DNA from: an uncultured Prevotellaceae bacterium
GTDB lineage: Bacteria > Bacteroidota > Bacteroidia > Bacteroidales > Muribaculaceae
Length of the DNA: 64,000 nt
Assembly: GCA_900318865.1 (NCBI GenBank)
Contig: ONMF01000005.1
Coordinates: 1-64,000, forward strand
Direction: 5' to 3'
Shown piece by piece: positions 25,211 to 36,768 of this stretch (positions are counted from its first letter, which is position 1; every line of letters starts with the position of its first letter). Made by a program: the position numbers and the translations under genes. The notes beneath the pieces were generated by a model, which made no database searches, was not told where the DNA came from, and saw nothing but the letters and a program-made list of their open reading frames with translations.

Positions 25211-28200
25211 TCACACTTTCTCCACCGTGATGGGCAGTGTCCAGCCATCCATGTCGAGTTCCACCACATCATCGCCGGCAACGGGTGCCACGCTGATGCT
25301 CGCGGCCAGCACCTGGCGGCTGATGTAGTCGGCAAACTGGCGCACGGCGTCATCGGTGCGCTCGTCGGGGGCTATGACCACGGCAATCTTGTCGGTAATG
25401 TCGAAGTCTTTGCTCTTGCGCACATTCTGGATGCGGTTCACCAGCTCGCGAGCCATGCCTTCGCGCTGAAGGTCGGGGGTGATGGTGATGTCGAGCGCCA
25501 CGGTGAGGTTTCCGTCATTGGCCACAAGCCATCCGGGGATATCCTCGCTGATGACCTCCACGTCGGCCAGTTCCACTACAGCTTTCTGGCCATCGATGTC
25601 GAAGGTCACACTGCCTGCACGTTCAAATGCGGCGATGTCGGCCTGCTCCATGGTGGTGAGCGCGGCAGCCACCTGCTTCATGATTTTGCCGTATTTCGGG
25701 CCCAGTTTCTTGAAATCGGGCTTGATGCGCTTCACCAGGATGCCCGCGTCATTGCCCACGAGGGTAATCTCTTTCACATTTACCTCATTCTTCACCAGGT
25801 CGGCCACGGCAAGCACATCGGCTCGCTGCTGCTCGTCGAGCACAGGCACCATGATGGACTTGAGCGGCTGGCGCACTTTCAGGTTCTTGCGCCGGCGCAG
25901 CGACAGCACCATCGAGGTGATGTTTTGAGCCAGCTGCATGCGTTGTTCCAGACGTTTGTCGATGACCGAAGCATCGGCTTGCGGATAGAGGGCCAGATGC
26001 ACCGACTGGGTGCTGCCGGTAAGGTCGCGGTAGAGGCGGTCGGCAAAGAAGGGGGCCACCGGCGCCATGAGCAATGCCACGGTGGTGAGGCACTGGTGCA
26101 ACGTCTGATAAGCGGCCAGCTTGTCGGCTGTCATCTCGCCGCCCCAGAAACGCTTGCGGTTCAAGCGCACGTACCAGTTGCTCAAGTGGTCGCCCACAAA
26201 CTCGCTGATGGCCCGCGCGGCACGCGTGGGCTCATAGTCGTCGAGCTGGGCCCTGACTTCGGCCACCAGAGAATTGAGCAGCGAGATAATCCACCGGTCA
26301 ATCTCGGGGCGCTCGGCAAGGGGCACCTGCGGGGCGGTCGTGTCGAAGTTGTCGACATTGGCATAAAGAGCGAAGAATGAATAGGTGTTATAGAGCGTGC
26401 CGAAGAATTTACGGCTCACTTCCTCCACGCCTGCTTCATCAAACTTGAGGTTGTCCCACGGCGATGAATTACTGATCATGTACCATCGCAGCGGGTCGGT
26501 GCCATAGTTCTCGATTGCTTGGAACGGGTCGACGGCATTGCCCAGACGCTTGCTCATCTTGTTGCCGTTCTTGTCGAGCACCAGGCCGTTGGAGATGACA
26601 CTCTTGTAGGCCACGCTGTCCTTCACCATGGTGGCGATGGCGTGCAGGGTGAAGAACCATCCGCGCGTCTGGTCCACGCCTTCGGCAATGAAGTCGGCAG
26701 GGAAAGCGCGCCCGCTGTCCACTATGTCTTTGTTTTCGAAGGGGTAGTGCATTTGGGCAAACGGCATGGCGCCGCTGTCGAACCACACGTCAATCAAGTC
26801 GAGCTCGCGCTTCATGGGTTCGCCGGTGCTGCTCACCAGCACTATCTGGTCCACATAGGGGCGGTGCAGGTCAATCTTGTTATAATTTTCCTCGCTGTAA
26901 TCGCCGGGCACGAAGCCGCGGTCGCGATAAGGATTGGAGGGCATCAGCCCTGCCTCGACGGCTTTGTCGATTTCGTCGAACAATTCCTGCACGCTGCCGA
27001 TGCAACGCGTCTCGCCGTCGGACGCGCGCCAGATGGGCAGCGGAGTGCCCCAGTAGCGGCTGCGGCTCAGATTCCAGTCGTTGAGGTTCTCGAGCCACTT
27101 GCCGAAGCGGCCGGTGCCGGTGTGCTCGGGCTTCCACTTGATGCTGTGGTTGAGTTCCACCATGCGGTCGCGGGCGGCCGTGGAGCGGATAAACCAGCTG
27201 TCGAGCGGATAATAGAGCACGGGCTTGTCGGTGCGCCAGCAGTGCGGGTAGTTGTGCACGTGCTTCTCAATCTTGAACGCCGTGCCGGCCTGCTTCATGC
27301 GAATGCAGATGTAGACGTTGAGGTCTTCGGCCTTGGTGGCTGCGGCTTCGTCGTAACGACCGTCGACGGTGAACTTGGGGTCATAGGCATTTTTCACCCA
27401 TGCCCCGGCATACTCCTTATAAAGTTCCACATCGACAAATCGCTCCACAAATTCGGGGTCAAGGTCATCCAGCGTATAGTATTTTCCGGTGAGGTCCACC
27501 ATGGGGCGTGTCTCTTTCAGCGTGTTAATCATGAACAGCGGCGGCACGCCGGCGGCACGCGCCACTGCGGCGTCGTCGGCACCAAAGGTGGGGGCGATGT
27601 GCACCACGCCCGTACCGTCATCGGTAGTGACATAGTCGCCGGGAATCACACGAAAAGCTTGGGCCGAACGGTCCACGAGCTCATCGTCTTGCTTCTCCAG
27701 TGGTTTCACCCACGGGAACAGCTGTTCGTATCGCATGCCCAGCAAGTCGGCACCCTTGAACTCGGCGATGACCTTATAGGGAATCACCTTGTCACCAGCC
27801 TTGTAATCGGCCAGCGGCAACTCGGCGCCCTCGGCCTTGAAATAAGCGTTCAGGCGGGCCTTGGCCATCAGATAGACGGCCGGCGAACCGTTATAAGGAT
27901 TGAAACTCTCCACAGCCACATAGTCAATCTTGGGCCCCACGCACAATGCGGTGTTCGACGGCAATGTCCACGGCGTGGTGGTCCATGCCAGGATGAAGAG
28001 CCGGTCAAAGCCCGCGTCGGCTTGAGCCTTGATAGCCTGCACCACGCGATGCTCATCGGCCACGACAGTAAATTGCGCCGTCACCGTCTGGTCCTTCACG
28101 TCGCGATAGCATCCGGGCATATTCAGCTCATGGCTGCTCAGGCCGGTACCGGCGGCGGGGCTATAGGGCTGTATGGTGTAGCCCTTATACAGCAATCCCT

Positions 28201-28708
28201 TGTTGTAAAGCTGCTTGAGCAGCCACCACAGGGTCTCGATATAAGAATTCTTATAGGTGATATACGGGTCGTTCATGTCGACCCAATAGCCCATGCGGTG
28301 CGTGAGGTCCTCCCATTCGCGGGTGTACTTCATCACCTCCTTGCGGCAGGTGGCGTTATAGTCGTCCACACTGATGCGCTTGCCGATGTCCTCCTTGGTG
28401 ATGCCGAGCGACTTCTCCACACCCAGCTCCACGGGCAGGCCGTGGGTGTCCCAGCCGGCCTTGCGCAGCACCTGGAAGCCCTGCATGGTCTTGTAGCGGC
28501 ACACGATGTCTTTGATGGTACGCGCCATCACATGGTGGATACCGGGCATGCCGTTAGCGCTGGGAGGTCCCTCATAAAACACAAACGACGGCGCTCCCTC
28601 GCGCTCACTGATACTTGCCTCAAACACTCGCTCGGCGTCCCACTGGGCGAGCACCTCCTTGTTGACATCCGACAAGTTGAACTTGTCGTATTCTTTGAAT
28701 CGATTCAT
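25211..28708 (-). CDS. ileS: Isoleucyl-tRNA synthetase
   Basis: Start at 28708 (MNRFKEYDKFNLS). The 1165-aa product is class I, with PPSANGMPGIHH (HIGH motif) near residue 50 and GNKMSKRLGN (KMSKS). It has an inserted editing domain (CP1) with TTPWTLPSNTALCVGP and GDYVTTDDGTGVVHIAP, and a long C-terminal region of the large, eukaryote-like bacterial IleRS type. It charges tRNA-Ile and clears misactivated valine. Head of the ileS, dksA-like, lspA, DUF4296, 84-aa operon. Confidence 0.97.
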   Translation of the reverse strand: MNRFKEYDKFNLSDVNKEVLAQWDAERVFEASISEREGAPSFVFYEGPPSANGMPGIHHVMARTIKDIVCRYKTMQGFQVLRKAGWDTHGLPVELGVEKSLGITKEDIGKRISVDDYNATCRKEVMKYTREWEDLTHRMGYWVDMNDPYITYKNSYIETLWWLLKQLYNKGLLYKGYTIQPYSPAAGTGLSSHELNMPGCYRDVKDQTVTAQFTVVADEHRVVQAIKAQADAGFDRLFILAWTTTPWTLPSNTALCVGPKIDYVAVESFNPYNGSPAVYLMAKARLNAYFKAEGAELPLADYKAGDKVIPYKVIAEFKGADLLGMRYEQLFPWVKPLEKQDDELVDRSAQAFRVIPGDYVTTDDGTGVVHIAPTFGADDAAVARAAGVPPLFMINTLKETRPMVDLTGKYYTLDDLDPEFVERFVDVELYKEYAGAWVKNAYDPKFTVDGRYDEAAATKAEDLNVYICIRMKQAGTAFKIEKHVHNYPHCWRTDKPVLYYPLDSWFIRSTAARDRMVELNHSIKWKPEHTGTGRFGKWLENLNDWNLSRSRYWGTPLPIWRASDGETRCIGSVQELFDEIDKAVEAGLMPSNPYRDRGFVPGDYSEENYNKIDLHRPYVDQIVLVSSTGEPMKRELDLIDVWFDSGAMPFAQMHYPFENKDIVDSGRAFPADFIAEGVDQTRGWFFTLHAIATMVKDSVAYKSVISNGLVLDKNGNKMSKRLGNAVDPFQAIENYGTDPLRWYMISNSSPWDNLKFDEAGVEEVSRKFFGTLYNTYSFFALYANVDNFDTTAPQVPLAERPEIDRWIISLLNSLVAEVRAQLDDYEPTRAARAISEFVGDHLSNWYVRLNRKRFWGGEMTADKLAAYQTLHQCLTTVALLMAPVAPFFADRLYRDLTGSTQSVHLALYPQADASVIDKRLEQRMQLAQNITSMVLSLRRRKNLKVRQPLKSIMVPVLDEQQRADVLAVADLVKNEVNVKEITLVGNDAGILVKRIKPDFKKLGPKYGKIMKQVAAALTTMEQADIAAFERAGSVTFDIDGQKAVVELADVEVISEDIPGWLVANDGNLTVALDITITPDLQREGMARELVNRIQNVRKSKDFDITDKIAVVIAPDERTDDAVRQFADYISRQVLAASISVAPVAGDDVVELDMDGWTLPITVEKV

Positions 28709-28744
28709 ATACGGGTTTTTGTGTAACTTTTTCAATTTAATCGA

Positions 28745-28776
28745 CAAAATTACAAAAAACTACACAATTCCCCAAA
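28745..28776 (-). promoter_or_regulatory. Promoter of the ileS operon
   Basis: On the minus strand TTTG (28773-28776), 20-nt spacer, TAATTTTG (28745-28752), 36 nt before the start codon. Confidence 0.75.
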
Positions 28777-28827
28777 TATTGCTTTTCTTAATTGAATCAC
28801 GCTTGGTTCAGCGGGCCGTTTTGGCGG

Positions 28828-29700
28828 CTATTCCATCCTCGAGGCCTCGGGAGCTTTGCCGAAAAACATTCGGCGCGCCATCATTGCCAGCGCCACCCAG
28901 CCAAGGGCACTGGCCAGCGCCAGCCAGGGCCACTGGCCATCGGTGGGGACGCCCACATGGTCGATGTCGAGGGTCATGCGGTGTGTATCGGTCAGCCAGC
29001 TGAAAATCACCACCATGCTATTATTCAGGGCGTGAGCCGCGATGGGCACCCATAGCGAGCGGGGCCACACAAAAAGGTAGCCCAGCCACACCCCGATGAG
29101 CATGCGGGGCACAAAACCGTAGAACTGCAGATGGATGGCACTGAACACGATAGCCACCACCCAAACGGATAGATGCTCACGCGCCCCGTTCTGCCGCCAC
29201 ATGCCCAGCATGGCGCCGCGGAAGAAGAACTCCTCGCCCACCCCGGCCATCACACCCACGGCAAACACAGCCAGGAGCATGGCCGGCAGCGTGCTGTTTT
29301 CCAGCAGCTGCCGAGTGACAGCCTGCGCGGCATCCTCGCTGGCACGCATCATCTGCTCAAGCCACGACAGCGACGAGGGCAAGTGCATGGCCTCGTTGAG
29401 GTGCACGGTGTAGTTGAGCACGGGTATCGACACCACATAGGCCACGGCCACCAGCAGCAGCGCCCTCCAGTCGGGAGCCACGTCGAGCCCCATCACATGC
29501 CAGGGCTTGGGGCACGACTGACGCACCACCAGCATGGCGGGAATGATGAACACCAGCACATTCTGCATCATGGTCATCGCCAGCAGTGTGCCGCGTGTCA
29601 TCTTGCTGCCAGTCACAGCCATCACCAGCGAGAGCAACACAAGCCCCACGAGGGCAGCACAGAACAAAGCCAAAACACGCCTGGATGTGGAACGTATCAT
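28828..29700 (-). CDS. CPBP-family intramembrane glutamic protease
   Basis: Protein of 290 aa with about eight membrane helices. The three CPBP (Abi) motifs are intact: GEEFFFR (Glu156, Glu157, Arg161), FSAIH (His190) and HALNN (His223, Asn227). Members include Rce1-like proteases and bacteriocin-immunity-type proteins; the bacterial substrate is usually unknown. Its ATG overlaps the stop of the upstream secreted-protein gene by 4 nt, so the two are co-translated. Confidence 0.9.
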   Translation of the reverse strand: MIRSTSRRVLALFCAALVGLVLLSLVMAVTGSKMTRGTLLAMTMMQNVLVFIIPAMLVVRQSCPKPWHVMGLDVAPDWRALLLVAVAYVVSIPVLNYTVHLNEAMHLPSSLSWLEQMMRASEDAAQAVTRQLLENSTLPAMLLAVFAVGVMAGVGEEFFFRGAMLGMWRQNGAREHLSVWVVAIVFSAIHLQFYGFVPRMLIGVWLGYLFVWPRSLWVPIAAHALNNSMVVIFSWLTDTHRMTLDIDHVGVPTDGQWPWLALASALGWVALAMMARRMFFGKAPEASRME

Positions 29701-30815
29701 TTCTGGGTCAGAATGGTGTTAATCAAACTTTTATTCAACTTCTCGATGGCACTGTAGGTTTTATTGCGCGTGTGGCGGGCATCGATGCCCTTGACAATGG
29801 CACGGAGCGTGGTCTTGCTCAGGCCTTGCAGCATGCCGCGCGTGAGAGGCCGCACCGAGGCCACTGCCCAGCGCCCCTTCAGGCCGGGATAGATGCTGCG
29901 CACCCACTTCAAGTTGAATTTATCCTGGTCAAATGGCGAGTAGCGCCAGTCCTGGTCTTTGTCATAGGGTTGCATTAATTCTACCGCCAGCCCGGTGGCT
30001 GTGGTCTTCACCTTCCACACGATGGGGCCCAGCAGCGCGCCATGGCCGCCATAGCCCGCAGGCCTCGACGCAATAAAGTCATACTCGTCCTTGCTGATTT
30101 CCTTGTCATTGGCAAAATAGTGCATCACTCCGGTGCTTTCATCGTAGCGTTGTGAGATTCGGGGCATGGGCACTTCCTTCATGCGGCGCTCGGCGAAGAA
30201 GACAAGCGTCCCGTCCTTGGCAGGCACCTTGTTACCCTCATAATAGTCCGAAACCCTGTAATTACCCGGGCAGGCAGAATAGCGTTCCAACACCATGTCG
30301 GGGCCAAAGACTGCGGTGTCGCCGCGCTCCGACGCGTAGACGCCATCGAGCATGGCCATCTGGTCGAGCATCATCTCATCATCTATGCGGCCCGGCTCGC
30401 AGCCGATGGCCACATCCACCACGGCGCCTTGCCTGTTGCGGAACACAATCAGGTCCCAGTCGCCCACCACCTCATGCTTCACGGTGATGCCCTTGCGATT
30501 GACCACGCGCGGGGTGTTGTTCACCATCTTCACCTCATAATAATGCTTGCTCCGGTCCCAGTCTTCCACATCGTCGAGCTGAAAGCCTATTTGCTCCACC
30601 ACGTCGTCCTCACCCATGATTGACACCTTGCTACAACGCGTGGAGCCGTTTCGCCACTCGATGTGGTTGCCGTAGACAAACACATCGTTGTCGCCTTTGG
30701 CCGAAGACGCCTCACGGTTCTCGAAACGCGATTTCAGCACTTGCTCAAAATTATCGGCGCCGGCCACACCAGCACAGCAGCACACGGCCAGCATCAAAAG
30801 AATTGATTTCTTCAT
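29697..30815 (-). CDS. Secreted protein of unknown function, 372 aa
   Basis: Not recognised. Signal peptide MKKSILLMLAVCCCAGVAGA, then a mature protein of about 350 residues without repeats. N-terminal half: NDVFVYGNHIEWRNGSTRC and DDVEDWDRSKHYYEVKMVNN. C-terminal half ends in a basic helical segment (TTLRAIVKGIDARHTRNKTY). It overlaps the CPBP protease gene by ATGA, so a functional link such as substrate or partner is possible but unproven. Confidence 0.75.
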   Translation of the reverse strand: MKKSILLMLAVCCCAGVAGADNFEQVLKSRFENREASSAKGDNDVFVYGNHIEWRNGSTRCSKVSIMGEDDVVEQIGFQLDDVEDWDRSKHYYEVKMVNNTPRVVNRKGITVKHEVVGDWDLIVFRNRQGAVVDVAIGCEPGRIDDEMMLDQMAMLDGVYASERGDTAVFGPDMVLERYSACPGNYRVSDYYEGNKVPAKDGTLVFFAERRMKEVPMPRISQRYDESTGVMHYFANDKEISKDEYDFIASRPAGYGGHGALLGPIVWKVKTTATGLAVELMQPYDKDQDWRYSPFDQDKFNLKWVRSIYPGLKGRWAVASVRPLTRGMLQGLSKTTLRAIVKGIDARHTRNKTYSAIEKLNKSLINTILTQK

Positions 30816-30839
30816 ATTAGATAATATTAGTGTTTGTTA

Positions 30840-32885
<2,046 letters not shown>

Positions 32886-32897
32886 TTAGCATTTTTT

Positions 32898-32928
32898 TTG
32901 CAAAATGTTCAATATTTTACTATCTTTG
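32898..32928 (+). promoter_or_regulatory. Promoter abutting the small lipoprotein gene
   Basis: TTG at 32898-32900, 20-nt spacer, TATCTTTG at 32921-32928. Only 6 nt separate the element from the ATG at 32935, which would leave almost no leader. Confidence 0.65.
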
Positions 32929-32934
32929 TCAACG

Positions 32935-33114
32935 ATGAAAAAATTAAGACGGTTCATATGGATGCTTGCCGCTGGCGCGTGGCTTTTTGCTGCCACGGGG
33001 TGCAACAATGACGCTTTCCTCATCTTTGAGGACGGAGAATTCGACAGCAACGAGCATGCCGAAGAAATGATGATGATCAACTCGGAGCTGGAGAACGACG
33101 ACTTCGACCGATAA
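32935..33114 (+). CDS. Small lipoprotein, 59 aa
   Basis: MKKLRRFIWMLAAGAWLFAA then TGC: a textbook lipoprotein signal with lipidated Cys23, leaving a mature chain of 37 residues that is strongly acidic (DGEFDSNEHAEEMMM and a tail of ELENDDFDR). The ATG at 32935 is chosen because an upstream ATG at 32905 would place the signal peptide behind a hydrophobic extension and lies upstream of the promoter's -7 box. Family unknown. Confidence 0.7.
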   Translation: MKKLRRFIWMLAAGAWLFAATGCNNDAFLIFEDGEFDSNEHAEEMMMINSELENDDFDR

Positions 33115-33280
33115 CGCGCTCACACCGCCGCCGCGCCGGCCACCATGTTTCCCCGCCGCACTGGGCATAACGCCCGCCACACACGGCTTGCCATCGTCCT
33201 GCCGATTCTCTACTTTCCACTTTCATCGCGGCACCGAAATCAAGGAAAAAATGCATCTTTTGCAAAAAAATGACCTTTAG

Positions 33281-33313
33281 CCATTGTCATTTATCAATTA
33301 TTTTCTATCTTTG
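33281..33313 (+). promoter_or_regulatory. Extended promoter module of tRNA-Val
   Basis: CCATTG (33281-33286), then a 19-nt spacer containing TTATCAATTATTT, then TATCTTTG (33306-33313). Near-identical modules precede tRNA-Thr and tRNA-His. Confidence 0.85.
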
Positions 33314-33333
33314 CAGCGCTTTTCACGCAAAAT

Positions 33334-33411
33334 GGGTACTTAGCTCAGCAGGTTTAGAGCGCATCCTTGACAGGGATGAGGTCATCCGTTCGAATCGGAT
33401 AGCACCCACCA
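33334..33411 (+). tRNA. tRNA-Val (anticodon GAC)
   Basis: Cloverleaf with acceptor GGGTACT/AGCACCC (one A-C mismatch at pair 5-68), D arm GCTC...GAGC, anticodon arm CATCC-TTGACAG-GGATG with anticodon GAC, T arm ATCCG-TTCGAAT-CGGAT, and an encoded CCA end. Confidence 0.94.
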
Positions 33412-33414
33412 TCA

Positions 33415-33450
33415 GCAATGCCGCAGCCCAGGTTGCGGCATTGCTTTTTT
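33415..33450 (+). terminator. Terminator of tRNA-Val
   Basis: GCAATGCCGCA / TGCGGCATTGC, 11-bp perfect stem, followed by T6. Confidence 0.9.
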
Positions 33451-33672
33451 GGGGAGAAGAACCGCAAAACCATGCATTTCAGGGAGCCATGTCGGCAACG
33501 GCACCCCACAGGAGAGCCGGCGTGAACCGACCGAGAAGTGTGTAGCCGGCAGCGATGACCCACTGCCACGCTATGGCTGGCTCCGTCGCCGGCATCCCAT
33601 CCGCGCCCGGCAAGGACAAAAGCTAAAGTGCAGCTAATCGGGCTGTTTTCGGGCAAAAAGGAATAAATAAAT

Positions 33673-33703
33673 TTGCTTTTATGCTCGCTTTGCACTAATT
33701 TTG
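33673..33703 (+). promoter_or_regulatory. Promoter of the pseudouridine synthase gene
   Basis: TTG at 33673-33675, 20-nt spacer, TAATTTTG at 33696-33703. This leaves a leader of about 120 nt before the start codon. The stretch 33451-33672 upstream holds nothing I can identify. Confidence 0.65.
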
Positions 33704-33829
33704 CACTTGAATTTGAGAAAACGATGCTTTGTAGCCATCGAAATGCACTCAGGCCGAGAGGCCACACTTTTTTATCAATTTTGTTTAATTATTTTTGAAA
33801 CTTTTTTTTAACACAGTAACGTTACTATT

Positions 33830-35266
33830 ATGGACGAGAATTTTGAGAAGAAACCAAAACGGCCACGTATCGGTGAGATGAAAACCAGTTATGACGATGC
33901 AGCAATCAGCCGAAGCGAATCAACTTCGCTCAGCACTGACCCAAGCAGTAGCGAAAACACCACTCCAAGCAACGATTTTCAGCCAACAGGTGGATACCAC
34001 CGCACCGGTGGATACCAGCAGCGCGGAGGATACCAGCAGCGCGGTGGATATCAGCAAGGCGGTTATAACCGTGGTGGTTACAATCGCGGAGGATACCAGC
34101 AGCGCGGATACAACCGCGGCGGTGGATACCAGCAGCGCTATCAGCAACCCACAGTCGGCGACGAAGAAAATACTGCAAACGGAGCCGAAACCGAACAAAC
34201 AGGACAGCAACCATCACAAGGCGGATATCAGCAGCGTGGCGGATACCAGCAGCGCGGTGGATACCAGCAGCGTGGAGGGTACCAGCAGCGTGGAGGATAC
34301 CAGCAGCGAGGTGGGTACCAGCAGCGAGGTGGATACCAGCAGCGAGGTGGGTACCAGCAGCGAGGTGGATACCAGCAACGAGGTGGATACCAGCAAGGCG
34401 GTTATCAACAAGGTGGATACCAGCAAGGCGGTTATCAGCAAGGCTTCCACAAGCAGCAACGCCCCAAGCACCAAGGTCCCCGGCCCCAAATGCGCTTCAC
34501 GCCGCGTCCCAAGCCCGTGGAATACGAGCAAGCGCCCATCGACCCCAACATGGAAGTGCGCTTGAACAAATTCATGGCCAATGCCGGTGTGTGCTCACGC
34601 CGTGAGGCCGACGAGCTGATTCTCAAGGGCCTTATCAAGGTCAACGGCGAGGTCGTGACCGAACTGGGAGTGAAAATCACCCCGAAGGACACTGTGGAGT
34701 ACAACGACAAAGTGGTCACCACCGAGAAGAAGTGCTACATCCTGCTCAACAAGCCCAAAGACTGTGTCACCACCAGCGACGACCCCAACGGCCGCAAGAC
34801 GGTGATGGACATCGTGAAGGGTGCATGTGAGGAACGCATCTACCCCGTGGGACGTCTCGACCGCAACACCACCGGCGTGCTCCTGCTCACCAACGATGGC
34901 GACCTGGCATCGAAACTCACCCACCCCAAGTTTGTGAAGAAAAAAATCTATCAGGTATGGACCGACAAGCCCATCGCCGAGGAAGACATGCAACGCATTG
35001 CCGACGGCGTGGAGCTCGACGACGGCCCCATCCACGCCGACGCCGTGAGCTACGTCTCGCCCACCGACCGCAAGCAGGCCGGCATCGAGATTCACTCGGG
35101 ACGCAACCGTGTGGTGCGCCGCATCTTCGAATCGCTCGGTTACCATGTGGTGAAACTCGACCGCGTGTACTTCGCCGGACTCACCAAGAAGAATCTGGCA
35201 CGCGGACGCTGGCGCTATCTCACACAGGAAGAAGTGAATTTCTTGAAACAAAATTCTTTTGAATAA
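33830..35266 (+). CDS. RluB-type rRNA pseudouridine synthase with long Gly/Tyr/Gln/Arg repeat N-terminus
   Basis: Protein of 478 aa. The first 230 residues are low complexity: a basic start ([11 protein letters not shown]), a Ser/Thr stretch, then GGYQQR-like repeats in two blocks (about 54-107 and 131-204). The folded part begins near 243 with an S4 RNA-binding domain ([20 protein letters not shown]) and continues with the RsuA/RluB catalytic domain, [16 protein letters not shown], catalytic Asp344. It should isomerise a uridine of 23S rRNA. The repeat tail is predicted to be disordered and RNA-binding. It ends 28 nt before asnS, so the two are probably co-transcribed. Confidence 0.93.
   Translation: MDENFEKKPKRPRIGEMKTSYDDAAISRSESTSLSTDPSSSENTTPSNDFQPTGGYHRTGGYQQRGGYQQRGGYQQGGYNRGGYNRGGYQQRGYNRGGGYQQRYQQPTVGDEENTANGAETEQTGQQPSQGGYQQRGGYQQRGGYQQRGGYQQRGGYQQRGGYQQRGGYQQRGGYQQRGGYQQRGGYQQGGYQQGGYQQGGYQQGFHKQQRPKHQGPRPQMRFTPRPKPVEYEQAPIDPNMEVRLNKFMANAGVCSRREADELILKGLIKVNGEVVTELGVKITPKDTVEYNDKVVTTEKKCYILLNKPKDCVTTSDDPNGRKTVMDIVKGACEERIYPVGRLDRNTTGVLLLTNDGDLASKLTHPKFVKKKIYQVWTDKPIAEEDMQRIADGVELDDGPIHADAVSYVSPTDRKQAGIEIHSGRNRVVRRIFESLGYHVVKLDRVYFAGLTKKNLARGRWRYLTQEEVNFLKQNSFE
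33990..34441 (+). repeat. In-frame tandem repeats encoding GGYQQR / GGYQQ
   Basis: Block 1 (about 33990-34150) is irregular, mixing [11 protein letters not shown] and GGYQQ. Block 2 starts with nine 18-nt units of GGNGGNTAYCAGCARCGN form (34220-34381), followed by four 15-nt units (34382-34441). All units stay in frame, and synonymous changes between units are frequent. Confidence 0.92.
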
Positions 35267-35294
35267 CCCATTTTTGCATTTTGAGTATAAACTA

Positions 35295-36683
35295 ATGAAA
35301 CGAACTATCATAGCCGATATTTTCAACCCCGAGCTCGTGGGCGAGCAAGTGTGTGTCAAGGGCTGGGTAAGAACCCGCCGGGGCAACAAAAACGTGCAGT
35401 TCATTGCGCTGAACGACGGCTCCACCATCAAGAACCTGCAAATCGTGATTGACCTGCAGCGTTTCGACGAGGAGTCGCTCAAGCCCATCACCACCGGTTC
35501 GAGCCTCCATGTGGAGGGCACTCTGGTGGCATCACAGGGCAAGGGGCAAACTGTGGAAGTGCAAGCACACACCATCGAGGTGTACGGCACAGCCGACCCC
35601 GATGAATACCCGCTGCAAAAGAAAGGCCACACGCTGGAATTCCTGCGTGAGAAGGCACACCTGCGCATGCGCACCAACACCTTCGGTGCCGTGTTCCGCA
35701 TCCGCCACCATCTGGCCTTTGCCATCCACCAGTTCTTCAACGACCGCGGATTCTTCTATCTGAACACGCCCATCATCACCGCCAGCGACTGCGAGGGTGC
35801 CGGCGACATGTTCCAAGTCACCACGCTCGACCTGGGCAATCTGCCCAAGAACGAGGATGGCACCAACGACTATTCGCGCGACTTCTTCGGCAAGCCCACC
35901 AGCCTCACCGTGAGTGGACAGCTCGAGGGCGAGCTGGGTGCCACGGCCCTGGGTGCCATCTACACCTTCGGCCCCACCTTCCGCGCCGAAAACAGCAACA
36001 CGCCGCGACACCTGGCCGAGTTCTGGATGATTGAGCCGGAGGTGGCCTTCAACGACATCACCGACAACATGGACCTGGCCGAGGAGTTTATCAAGTATTG
36101 CGTGCGTTATGCGCTCGACCATTGCCGCGACGACATCGAGTTCCTCAACAAAATGTACGACGGCACACTCATCGAGCGGCTCGAAGGCGTGCTCAAGCAG
36201 CCCTTCGTGCGCCTGCCTTACACCGAGGGCATCGACATCTTGATGAAGAGCGGCAAGAAGTTTGAGTTCCCCGTCGAGTGGGGTGTGGACTTGCAGAGCG
36301 AGCACGAGCGCTTCCTGGTGGAAGAGCACTTCAAGCGCCCTGTCATCCTCACCGACTACCCTAAGGACATCAAGGCATTCTACATGAAGCAGAATGACGA
36401 CGGACGCACAGTCAGGGCCATGGACGTGCTGTTCCCGCAGATTGGCGAAATCATCGGCGGGTCGGAGCGCGAGGCCGACTACGACAAGCTACTGGCCGAA
36501 ATCGAACGGCGCGGCATCCCCATGAAGGACATGTGGTGGTATCTCGACACCCGCCGCTTCGGAACGGTGCCACACAGCGGCTTCGGCCTGGGGTTTGAGC
36601 GACTGGTGCTGTTTGTCACCGGCATGTCGAACATCCGCGACGTCATCGCCTTCCCCCGCACTCCGGGCAACGCCGAGTTCTAA
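35295..36683 (+). CDS. asnS: Asparaginyl-tRNA synthetase
   Basis: The ATG at 35295 ([16 protein letters not shown]) follows the pseudouridine synthase stop by 28 nt. The 462-aa product is a class IIb synthetase: N-terminal OB-fold anticodon domain ([19 protein letters not shown]), motif 2 ([25 protein letters not shown]) and motif 3 ([15 protein letters not shown]). It charges tRNA-Asn directly. Normal length, no insertions. Confidence 0.97.
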   Translation: MKRTIIADIFNPELVGEQVCVKGWVRTRRGNKNVQFIALNDGSTIKNLQIVIDLQRFDEESLKPITTGSSLHVEGTLVASQGKGQTVEVQAHTIEVYGTADPDEYPLQKKGHTLEFLREKAHLRMRTNTFGAVFRIRHHLAFAIHQFFNDRGFFYLNTPIITASDCEGAGDMFQVTTLDLGNLPKNEDGTNDYSRDFFGKPTSLTVSGQLEGELGATALGAIYTFGPTFRAENSNTPRHLAEFWMIEPEVAFNDITDNMDLAEEFIKYCVRYALDHCRDDIEFLNKMYDGTLIERLEGVLKQPFVRLPYTEGIDILMKSGKKFEFPVEWGVDLQSEHERFLVEEHFKRPVILTDYPKDIKAFYMKQNDDGRTVRAMDVLFPQIGEIIGGSEREADYDKLLAEIERRGIPMKDMWWYLDTRRFGTVPHSGFGLGFERLVLFVTGMSNIRDVIAFPRTPGNAEF

Positions 36684-36705
36684 CCGTGCATCATGCCCAT
36701 GTCAA

Positions 36706-36746
36706 AACAGTAAGGGGTGCCCCACTGCGGGGCACCCCTTACTGTT
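36706..36746. terminator. Bidirectional terminator
   Basis: AACAGTAAGGGGTGCCCC pairs perfectly with GGGGCACCCCTTACTGTT (18 bp, 5-nt loop) between convergent asnS and the DUF4890-like gene. Confidence 0.85.
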
Positions 36747-36768
36747 CTCGCCAGAGGCCTGCCGGCAC

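Noticed and set aside
26519..28726. 735-codon plus-strand frame opposite ileS, and a similar 725-codon one opposite ligA
   Set aside because: Same reason: antisense shadows of conserved synthetase and ligase genes, without promoters or domains of their own.
33354..33767. 137-codon minus-strand frame running through tRNA-Val
   Set aside because: Its C-terminus is the antisense translation of the tRNA (CYPIRTDDLIPVKDAL), a common artefact.
34220..34441. Regular short repeats considered as a CRISPR array
   Set aside because: Units are 15-18 nt, contiguous, without spacers and in coding frame; no cas gene is nearby.
33891..34565. 224-codon alternative plus frame and similar minus frames over the GGYQQR repeats
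   Set aside because: The 18- and 15-nt repeat units keep all frames open. Only the frame joined to the S4 and pseudouridine-synthase domains makes biological sense.
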